The notes below the pieces were generated by a model. The model worked only from the letters and a program-made list of their open reading frames with translations. It was not told where the DNA came from and searched no databases. This document shows, piece by piece, positions 1 to 5,315 of a DNA stretch of 6,689 nucleotides (position 1 is its first letter; the number at the start of each line of letters is the position of its first letter). Origin of the DNA: Halieaceae bacterium UBA3479. Its GTDB lineage: Bacteria; Pseudomonadota; Gammaproteobacteria; Pseudomonadales; Halieaceae. The stretch spans positions 3,947-10,635 of the forward strand of contig DFQW01000099.1 of assembly GCA_002377985.1 (NCBI GenBank). Reading direction: 5' to 3'. The translations under genes and the position numbers were made by a program.

Positions 1-1
1 C

Positions 2-727
2 CCCCAGCCATTTACCTTTCGTGATCGCGCCGTACTGATCACTGGCGCCAACCGGGGTTTGGGGGCTGCGCTGTGTGAGACGATCTTGCAGTACTCGCCA
101 AAAATAATCTATGCAGGGTACCGGGAGCATCGCGGCGACAGCGAAGATGATCGCGTGCAATGGGTCTCTCTCGACATCCAGCATCACCCATCGATCGAGC
201 GCATCACCGATAATATCCCGGCGCTGGACGTGGTGATCAATAACGCCGGGTACCTGATCCCTACTGCCGCTGACCCCGCCGAGGAACTCGGCAATCTTAA
301 AGTCATGATGGATCTGCACCTTTACGGCCCGTTGCGACTGATCAACACAGTGCTGCCGCTACTCCAACGGAGCCCGCGGCCGGCAATCATTAACATGATC
401 TCGATGGCCGCATTTGCATCGGTGGCCGGTTGCGAAGCCTACTGCACCAGCAAGGCCGCGCTGCATACCGCCACTCAAGGCCTGCGCTTAAAGCACAAGC
501 ATATCCAGTGCGTCGGGGTTTATCCCGGCCCCACCGCCACTGACATGACGGCGGGTAGCCCGGTGGCACTGGCTGACCCTTGGGTGAGTGCCGCGAATAT
601 TGTCGCCGCCGTCGAGGCCGGACAGACGTCGGTGTTTCCGGACACCGCCGCGCAAGCTGTGGAGGCCCTCATAGGCGACCCGGTTCGCGAGCTCGAGGCC
701 CGCTTTGGCGGCTTGCTCAGCGAATGA
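2..727 (+). CDS. SDR-family NAD(P)-dependent oxidoreductase, 5'-partial
   Basis: Short-chain dehydrogenase/reductase, a cytosolic NAD(P)(H)-dependent oxidoreductase. The frame is open from the left edge for 241 codons. The glycine-rich cofactor motif TGANRGLG is at visible residues 14-21, so the real start lies a few codons outside the window and the TTG at 59 is not the start. Other family marks are an Asp after the fourth strand region (SLDI, about 58), NNAG at 80-83, Ser134, Tyr147 and Lys151 (YCTSK), and a PGPTATDM segment after the catalytic helix. Ser and Tyr are 13 residues apart, as in classical SDRs. The position usually held by the catalytic-tetrad Asn (xxNxxG) reads His106 in LHLYG. 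Arginines after strand 2 (GYREHR) hint at NADP(H), but this is inference. It lies 67 bp before the Rieske gene on the same strand, so the two may act in one pathway. The substrate cannot be predicted. Confidence 0.9.
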   Translation, partial: PQPFTFRDRAVLITGANRGLGAALCETILQYSPKIIYAGYREHRGDSEDDRVQWVSLDIQHHPSIERITDNIPALDVVINNAGYLIPTAADPAEELGNLKVMMDLHLYGPLRLINTVLPLLQRSPRPAIINMISMAAFASVAGCEAYCTSKAALHTATQGLRLKHKHIQCVGVYPGPTATDMTAGSPVALADPWVSAANIVAAVEAGQTSVFPDTAAQAVEALIGDPVRELEARFGGLLSE

Positions 728-794
728 GTGCCGCGCACACTGGCGCCAGAATCAGTAGACTGTAGAAAAGAAAAAACGGCGCCGGGGACAACGC

Positions 795-2138
795 ATGAAC
801 GCCAAGCAACCGCTTAACCAACAGGGACGCGCGCCCTATAGCGGCACCATTAAAAATTTTTCCAAGGAACGCTACATCAGTAGCGACTGGTATGGCCGCG
901 AGTGGCGCACAGTGTGGTCCAAAAGCTGGATCGCCGCGGTGCATGTGTCGGATCTGCAGACTCCGGGTGATTACACCGTGTTTGATCTGGGCTCAGAGAG
1001 CGTGTTGCTGAGCTGCGACGCCAAAGGCCAGGTGCAGGCGTTTTACAACGTGTGCCAGCACCGCGGCGTGCGACTGGTTAATGACCACCACGGCAACACC
1101 GATACCTTCCGCTGCCCCTACCACAGCTGGCGCTATGGCAACGATGGCCAACTGACCTATGCCCCGCATCAGGACGGCTTTCAGCAGGGCCTACCACTGC
1201 AAAAGATCTGTCTGCCCAAAGTGCGCTGCGAACAGGCACTCGGGTTTTACTGGATCAACCTCGATGCCGAGGCCTCGCCTCTAGAGGATTTTCTCAAGGA
1301 CATGCTGCCTTTGATGGCGCACTACGAATTCGAGAACATGACCCTGGTGCAGGACCAGACGGTGTCGATCAACTGCAACTGGAAGGCGGTGCTCGATAAC
1401 TTCAGCGAGCTCTACCACGTGCACTATCTGCATCCACAGCATCGCCGCTTTGTCGACTGCACCGAATCTCTCAGTGAGTGCTACGAGGGCGGACACACGC
1501 GAGTCTGGGTGCCCGGCGCCAAAACTGACTCACTTTTTTCCACTCCCGATAAGCCCACCGATTTGCTCTCGATGCAACTGCAGTCACTGGGGCTCGACCC
1601 CGAGGCTTTTGCGGGCAGGGTCGATGAGGTGCAGGCGGCGATCCGCGTGGCCAAACGCGCGCTCGAGGCGCAGGAACCCTACTACCGCAATTTTTCCGAT
1701 GAGGAACTCACCGACGTCATCCAAACCAACGTCTTTCCCAATGCCATCATGACCTACCAACCCGAGATGCTCTGGCTCATGCGCCTCAGGCCCCACGCCG
1801 CCGACCCGAACCAGTGTTATCTCGACAAACTCTCCTTTGAGCGTTTTCCCAACAGCGAGGAGCAGCGCTTTCTGGAGGGCACCGACGACCTGCAGGAAAA
1901 ACGCAGCGAACGCGCTACCCAGCATGGCCGACCCGAATGGGAATCCTTTGACTATTCCGACGTCATCGCCGGCAACGCTTCCATGACCGATACCATCGAT
2001 CAGGATCTGTCGCTACTGGCCCACGCTCAGCGCGGCATGCACTCTGAGGGCTTCCAGCAGTGCTGGCTAAACGAGATGGAATCTCGGGTAAGTCACTTCC
2101 ACGAACAGTTGGAGTCGCTGGTCAAGGCCGGCGACTGA
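795..2138 (+). CDS. Rieske non-heme iron oxygenase, alpha (catalytic) subunit
   Basis: A 447-residue aromatic-ring-hydroxylating-dioxygenase-type alpha subunit. Such enzymes take electrons from a separate reductase and hydroxylate, or oxidatively demethylate or cleave, an organic substrate. The Rieske [2Fe-2S] ligands are all present: C87-x-H89, then 17 residues, then C107-x2-H110. The C-terminal catalytic domain has NWKAVLDNFSELYHVHYLHP around 195-214, giving iron ligands His208 and His213. The likely third ligand is Asp404 in DQDL, ahead of the family's QRG stretch. The residue that links the Rieske centre to the iron is Glu205 rather than Asp, as in carnitine oxygenase CntA/YeaW. The ATG at 795 is preceded by GGGGA at 784-788 with 6 nt spacing, and the Rieske domain begins at a normal distance from it. 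No reductase or ferredoxin gene is in the window. The substrate is unknown: quaternary amines, aromatics and others remain possible. Confidence 0.93.
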   Translation: MNAKQPLNQQGRAPYSGTIKNFSKERYISSDWYGREWRTVWSKSWIAAVHVSDLQTPGDYTVFDLGSESVLLSCDAKGQVQAFYNVCQHRGVRLVNDHHGNTDTFRCPYHSWRYGNDGQLTYAPHQDGFQQGLPLQKICLPKVRCEQALGFYWINLDAEASPLEDFLKDMLPLMAHYEFENMTLVQDQTVSINCNWKAVLDNFSELYHVHYLHPQHRRFVDCTESLSECYEGGHTRVWVPGAKTDSLFSTPDKPTDLLSMQLQSLGLDPEAFAGRVDEVQAAIRVAKRALEAQEPYYRNFSDEELTDVIQTNVFPNAIMTYQPEMLWLMRLRPHAADPNQCYLDKLSFERFPNSEEQRFLEGTDDLQEKRSERATQHGRPEWESFDYSDVIAGNASMTDTIDQDLSLLAHAQRGMHSEGFQQCWLNEMESRVSHFHEQLESLVKAGD

Positions 2139-2151
2139 GCCGAAGCGGACT

Positions 2152-3930
2152 GTGACTACCCACCAAGCGATGCTGTTTGCGCTGATCGGCGCGCTGTTCG
2201 TGTTTCTGATCTGGGGTCGCTACCGCTACGATCTGGTGGCGTTTGGGGCTCTGTTGGTCGCCTGCTTGCTGGGGTTGATCCCCACAGAACAGGTCTTTTC
2301 CGGTTTCGGGCACCCCGCGGTGATTATTATAGCGCTGGTGCTGATTATCAGCCGCGGCCTGTATCTCTCGGGTGCGATAGAACTCATTGCCGGCGCACTC
2401 CTCGACGGCACCCGACGCATCGGACAGCACATTGCCCTGATGGCCGGGGTATCCGCCGCGCTCTCGGCGCTGATGAACAACGTGGCAGCGCTGGCACTCC
2501 TGATGCCCGTTGATCTGCAGGCAGCCGAAAAAGCCGAGCGGAGCCCCGCACTGACGCTCATGCCCCTGTCTTTTGCCTCGATCCTGGGCGGCATGATTAC
2601 CCTCATTGGCACGCCGCCCAATATTGTCATTGCCACCTTCCGGGGAGAGGCACTGGGCACGCCGTACACCATGTTCGACTTCGCACCGGTGGGCATCGCT
2701 GTGGCCGTCGTGGGCATTGTGTATGTGGCGGTGATCGGCTGGCGACTCATACCCGTGGCGAGCACGGCCAACCGCACCCACTCACCCGTCGAGGATCTGG
2801 AGCGGTACCTGGCGGAACTACGGGTGCCTGCAGACGCCGAGGTGATTGGCGAACGACTGCGAACGCTCGACGCGGCCGCAGACGAGAGTGGCGTGCAGAT
2901 ACTGGGCTTGATCCGGGACGGCGAGCGCCTGCCCGGCATGTCGGCACAGGTGTCGTTGCGCGCGGATGATCGCATTGTGGTCGAAGGCGGGCCCGATAGC
3001 ATCGACGCTTTTGTCGGCGCGGTGGCGCTGAGCTACACCGACTCGGATCGACCCTCAAAGGCACTAACCGGCAACACGGTGATGCGCGAGGTTGCCGTGC
3101 CCTCTGCCTCCCGTCTGGTGGGTCGCTCGGAGTCCACGCTTCGGCTCCGCTATCGCCACGGGGTCATTCTGCTCGGTATCTCCCGCAACGGCGTCAAAAT
3201 TCGCGAGCGCCTCAGAGAAGTGCAGATCCAGGCTGGCGATTTGCTGCTGTTGCTGGGCCCGGAAGACACCCTCGACGATGTGGTGGAGTGGATGGGGTGC
3301 TTACCCCTGGCACCCCGGGGGCTCGACGTCATTCAGCGCGACAAAGCGCGCATGGCTATTGTGCTTTTTGCCGGCGCCATTGCGCTGGCAAGCTTGGAGG
3401 TGGTGTATCTCCCCATCGCGCTCGCCTGCGTGGCGCTGCTATACGTGCTGCTGGATATTGTGCCCCTGTCTCAGGTGTACGAATCCATCGAGTGGCCGGT
3501 CATTATTTTGCTGGGCGCCATGATTCCCATCAGCGTGGCACTGGAGATGAGTGGCGGTACTGAGCTGCTGGCGGATCTGTTCGTGCGCGGCACACAGGGG
3601 TGGCCCATTGTTCTGATTCTCACGGTACTCATGGTGGTCACCATGACGCTCTCAGATGTGCTCAACAATGTGGCCACAGCGCTCATTGCAGCGCCAATTG
3701 CGCTGGATGTCGCCGAACGGCTGCAGGTGAGTCCGGATCCGTTTCTGATGGCGGTGGCGGTGGCGGCCTCCTGTGCGTTTTTGACACCTATCGGCCACAA
3801 GAACAACACGCTGATCATGGGGCCGGGGGGCTATGGCTTTGGCGACTACTGGCGCATGGGTTTACCGCTCGAGATTCTGGTGGTCGTCACCGCCATACCC
3901 ATGATTCTTCTCGTCTGGCCGCTGTCCTAA
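2152..3930 (+). CDS. SLC13-family anion permease with two RCK_C domains
   Basis: A 592-residue inner-membrane transporter of the SLC13/ArsB-NhaD (ion transporter) superfamily. Hydrophobic helices fill about 7-200 and 400-592. The two halves carry matching pore motifs: MNN at 108-110 with GTPPN at 153-157, and LNN at 504-506 with TPIGHKNN at 545-552 followed by GPGGYGFGDYWR. Between them lie two soluble RCK_C/TrkA-C-like domains, roughly 213-290 and 308-392, typical of bacterial putative sulfate permeases of this group and probably regulatory. I call the start at GTG 2152, 13 nt after the Rieske stop, with only a weak purine-rich site (AGCGGA, 2144-2149). ATG 2170 is a possible alternative and would remove six residues. 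The spacing suggests co-transcription with the Rieske gene. With cysC and sat downstream, sulfate is the most likely cargo (inference). Dicarboxylates or other anions cannot be excluded. Confidence 0.9.
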   Translation: MTTHQAMLFALIGALFVFLIWGRYRYDLVAFGALLVACLLGLIPTEQVFSGFGHPAVIIIALVLIISRGLYLSGAIELIAGALLDGTRRIGQHIALMAGVSAALSALMNNVAALALLMPVDLQAAEKAERSPALTLMPLSFASILGGMITLIGTPPNIVIATFRGEALGTPYTMFDFAPVGIAVAVVGIVYVAVIGWRLIPVASTANRTHSPVEDLERYLAELRVPADAEVIGERLRTLDAAADESGVQILGLIRDGERLPGMSAQVSLRADDRIVVEGGPDSIDAFVGAVALSYTDSDRPSKALTGNTVMREVAVPSASRLVGRSESTLRLRYRHGVILLGISRNGVKIRERLREVQIQAGDLLLLLGPEDTLDDVVEWMGCLPLAPRGLDVIQRDKARMAIVLFAGAIALASLEVVYLPIALACVALLYVLLDIVPLSQVYESIEWPVIILLGAMIPISVALEMSGGTELLADLFVRGTQGWPIVLILTVLMVVTMTLSDVLNNVATALIAAPIALDVAERLQVSPDPFLMAVAVAASCAFLTPIGHKNNTLIMGPGGYGFGDYWRMGLPLEILVVVTAIPMILLVWPLS

Positions 3931-3951
3931 CGCAGGTCCACCCCTGACATC

Positions 3952-3974
3952 TTTCGCCAAACACTTGGCGGAAA
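3952..3974 (+). terminator. Imperfect hairpin just after the permease stop, weak terminator candidate
   Basis: Twenty-two bases past the permease stop, TTTCGCCAA and TTGGCGGAAA flank a 4-nt loop (ACAC). They pair apart from one extra G. No T-run follows on either strand, so this is at best an inefficient terminator or an mRNA 3'-end stabiliser. It does mark the plausible end of the Rieske-permease transcript. Confidence 0.3.
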
Positions 3975-4013
3975 CAGTCAATTCTTCGCTCAACCCCCAC
4001 CCCATACTGGGCT

Positions 4014-4078
4014 GGTTCGCGAGGGAGTACCCCACTCTGTCGGAAGACCTCAAGGGCGAAGCCTCGCGACCCCCTTTT
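4014..4078 (+). promoter_or_regulatory. Candidate structured leader RNA upstream of two small ORFs
   Basis: This gene-poor stretch has nested inverted repeats. TCGCGAGG (4017-4024) pairs with CCTCGCGA (4062-4069) as an 8-bp outer stem. Inside it, GAGT (4025-4028) can pair with ACTC (4034-4037), and GTC-GGAA-GAC (4039-4048) forms a hairpin with a GNRA-type loop. The closing stem is followed by a C-run and TTTT (4075-4078). A second small stem, TGCC/GGCA (4093-4106), lies just before the Shine-Dalgarno site of the next small ORF. A CATACT hexamer at 4003-4008 could be a -10 that starts transcription right at the structure, but no good -35 accompanies it. It matches no riboswitch class that I can recognise. 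It could be a cis-acting leader, an attenuator or chance pairing in GC-rich DNA. Confidence 0.35.
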
Positions 4079-4114
4079 CATGGACGACCTTCTGCCAAGG
4101 ACGGCAACTTTATC

Positions 4115-4121
4115 GGGAGGG
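4115..4121 (+). promoter_or_regulatory. Strong Shine-Dalgarno for the 50-residue small ORF
   Basis: GGGAGGG lies 6 nt before the ATG at 4128. It is the strongest ribosome binding site in the window. It selects 4128 as the start over ATG 4080 in the same frame, which has no such site, and over ATG 4123 in another frame. Confidence 0.6.
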
Positions 4122-4127
4122 TATGGA

Positions 4128-4280
4128 ATGAAAAATTTGGAAGTTCAGCACCTTCGCATCGGCCTTGGCGTCGCGGCCTGGATCATTATGGTCGTGCTCA
4201 GCCAGGAATCTTTGGCAGAGATGGGCACTCAGCCTCTTGAGCACGCGTTACTACACGGCGCGGTCTCAACCGGCTGGTAG
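4128..4280 (+). CDS. Small single-pass membrane protein, 50 aa, hypothetical
   Basis: Unrecognised small protein. The N-terminal ten residues carry Lys2 and Arg10. One hydrophobic segment follows (IGLGVAAWIIMVVL, 11-24), then a polar tail with three acidic residues and two His, ending in Trp50. The pattern suggests one inner-membrane helix or an uncleaved signal anchor. Support for translation comes from the GGGAGGG site 6 nt before the ATG and from the membrane-like composition, which differs from the other frames. It sits between the permease and cysC, downstream of the candidate structured leader, and 19 nt ahead of a second small membrane ORF. No function can be assigned. It could still be a chance ORF, because the region is short and GC-rich. 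Confidence 0.5.
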   Translation: MKNLEVQHLRIGLGVAAWIIMVVLSQESLAEMGTQPLEHALLHGAVSTGW

Positions 4281-4299
4281 CAAGTAATTGCGGGATACC

Positions 4300-4449
4300 A
4301 TGCCACGGGATACCGGCGCCCTCTCACTGATGCTTCTGGCCGTCGTGCTACTGACAGCGATATTGACCATTGCTGACCACGCGTTGTCGCACGCGCCCCG
4401 CAGCGTGCCGGCCGTTGATCGCAGCACCGTGCAGGCCGTCGCAGACTGA
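4300..4449 (+). CDS. Small single-pass membrane protein, 49 aa, hypothetical
   Basis: Unrecognised small ORF. After MPRDTG comes a strongly hydrophobic stretch (ALSLMLLAVVLLTAILTIA, 7-25), then a polar tail with HALSHAPRSV at 27-36 and an acidic C-terminus. The start ATG at 4300 has only a short GGGA (4292-4295) 4 nt upstream, so translation may be weak or coupled to the preceding small ORF, which ends 19 nt before it. The tail HALxHA resembles HALLHG in the upstream small protein, which may reflect distant paralogy or chance. The stop precedes the cysC promoter by about 60 bp. Function unknown. Confidence 0.42.
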   Translation: MPRDTGALSLMLLAVVLLTAILTIADHALSHAPRSVPAVDRSTVQAVAD

Positions 4450-4508
4450 CCCAGTGCTTCCTGTTCCCCCGTTATCGCGTCTTTGGCCCCTAAAAGCCCG
4501 CGCTGCCC

Positions 4509-4537
4509 TTCAAAGCCGGGGGGTGACTGTATATACT
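4509..4537 (+). promoter_or_regulatory. Sigma70-type promoter for cysC
   Basis: TTCAAA at 4509-4514 and TATACT at 4532-4537 are separated by exactly 17 bp. They match the consensus at four of six and five of six positions. The predicted transcription start is near 4544, giving a leader of about 20 nt before the cysC ATG. That leader includes seven Ts at 4546-4552. The promoter would lie inside the coding region if cysC began at ATG 4370, which argues for the later start. Confidence 0.6.
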
Positions 4538-4552
4538 CGCGCCTCTTTTTTT

Positions 4553-4557
4553 AGGGA
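4553..4557 (+). promoter_or_regulatory. Shine-Dalgarno that fixes the cysC start
   Basis: AGGGA lies 7 nt before ATG 4565. Together with the promoter and the position of the P-loop it supports 4565 as the start, not the in-frame ATG 65 codons upstream. Confidence 0.65.
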
Positions 4558-4564
4558 CGAATCC

Positions 4565-5185
4565 ATGAGTGAGCAAAAAGCCACCAACGTGCACTGGCAT
4601 GGCGGGGAGATCAATCGACCCGAGCGCGCGCAGCTGTTGGGTCACGGTGGCGCTACTCTCTGGTTTACCGGCCTTTCCGGCTCCGGCAAAAGCACGATCG
4701 CCGTCGCCCTGGAGCAGGCGCTTTATCAGCGCGGTGTGCTCGTCTATCGCCTTGATGGCGACAACATTCGTCTCGGTATCAACAAGAACCTGGGCTTTAG
4801 TGCCGAGGACCGCGCCGAGAACATCCGCCGGGTCGGTGAGGTTTCCAAACTCTTTGTGGATGGCGGCGTGATTGTGCTCAGTAGCTTTATCAGCCCCTAC
4901 GTTGCCGACCGACAGATCGTGCGCGAGTTGCACGAGGCAGACAACATGCCGTTTATCGAAGTGTTCGTAGACTGCAGCCTGGAGGCCGCCGAGGAGCGTG
5001 ACCCCAAGGGGCTCTACAAAAAGGCGCGCGCCGGTGAGATCAAAAACTTTACCGGTATTGACGACCCGTACGAAGCACCCGAGGCGCCTGAGGTCCACTT
5101 ACACACCGACCAGCAGTCCCTGGAAGAAGAAGTCGAGAGCTTGCTGCGCCTGCTGGAGCAACGAGGGTTGATTCCGGCCGCCTGA
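4565..5185 (+). CDS. cysC: Adenylyl-sulfate (APS) kinase
   Basis: A 206-residue cytosolic kinase that phosphorylates APS at the 3' hydroxyl using ATP, giving PAPS for sulfate reduction or sulfation. The Walker A loop GLSGSGKST is at 36-44. LDGDNIRLGINKNLGF follows at 63-78 (APS/ATP binding), then the EDRAENIRR helix. Ser110 in FISPY matches the serine that becomes phosphorylated in E. coli CysC. The DPKGLYKKARAGEIKNFTGI segment near 146-165 is the mobile substrate lid. Length matches stand-alone CysC, with no fusion to an ATP sulfurylase or CysN domain. The frame continues upstream to ATG 4370, but that part is Arg/Pro-rich, overlaps the second small ORF and the promoter, and has no family similarity. 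It is transcribed toward sat, 130 bp downstream. Confidence 0.96.
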   Translation: MSEQKATNVHWHGGEINRPERAQLLGHGGATLWFTGLSGSGKSTIAVALEQALYQRGVLVYRLDGDNIRLGINKNLGFSAEDRAENIRRVGEVSKLFVDGGVIVLSSFISPYVADRQIVRELHEADNMPFIEVFVDCSLEAAEERDPKGLYKKARAGEIKNFTGIDDPYEAPEAPEVHLHTDQQSLEEEVESLLRLLEQRGLIPAA

Positions 5186-5315
5186 GCGCGAAAGCGGCTA
5201 CGAAAGCGCATCGGAATACGCAGCACGCTCGGTAACGCTGAAACCCGCCACCGCTGCGGATGCTGCAAAAACGTATTAATACATCAATAGGCCCACCACC
5301 TAATCGAGAGAGACC
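5186..5315 (+). other. cysC-sat intergenic spacer
   Basis: 130 bp with no gene. It contains a direct repeat of CGAAAGCG (5189-5196 and 5201-5208) directly after the cysC stop. An AT-rich patch around 5268-5288 could hold a weak promoter for sat. There is no convincing terminator, so read-through from cysC is likely. Confidence 0.4.

Noticed and set aside
740..749. CTGGCGCCAG palindrome upstream of the Rieske gene as an operator
   Set aside because: Ten-base GC-rich palindromes are common at this base composition. No second copy with operator spacing is present, and no promoter elements are clear around it.
2122..3002. Two long minus-strand open frames (219 and 258 codons) opposite the permease
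   Set aside because: They are antisense to a clearly coding membrane domain, have biased His/Gln/Arg- or Ser-rich composition, and show no recognisable motifs. They are typical GC-rich shadow frames.
4014..4078. c-di-GMP-I (GEMM) riboswitch
   Set aside because: Only GGGCGAAGCC loosely resembles the conserved GACGCAAAGCC. The GGCAAACC element is missing, the inner hairpin does not pair as required, and the second helix with its tetraloop receptor is not visible.
4080..4127. Longer form of the first small protein from ATG 4080
   Set aside because: There is no ribosome binding site before 4080, whereas ATG 4128 has GGGAGGG at ideal spacing. The extra 16 residues would also cover the leader hairpin.
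3965..4240. 91-codon open frame starting at TTG
   Set aside because: It has a TTG start inside a hairpin, no Shine-Dalgarno and low-complexity composition. It overlaps the better supported 4128-4280 ORF in another frame.
4370..4564. N-terminal extension of cysC by 65 codons from ATG 4370
   Set aside because: It overlaps the second small ORF, spans the promoter at 4509-4537, is Arg/Pro-rich with no APS kinase similarity, and lacks a ribosome binding site, while ATG 4565 has a good one.
5189..5208. Direct repeat CGAAAGCG x2 as a functional element
   Set aside because: Two 8-base copies only, with no further units and no nearby promoter. Chance is likely.
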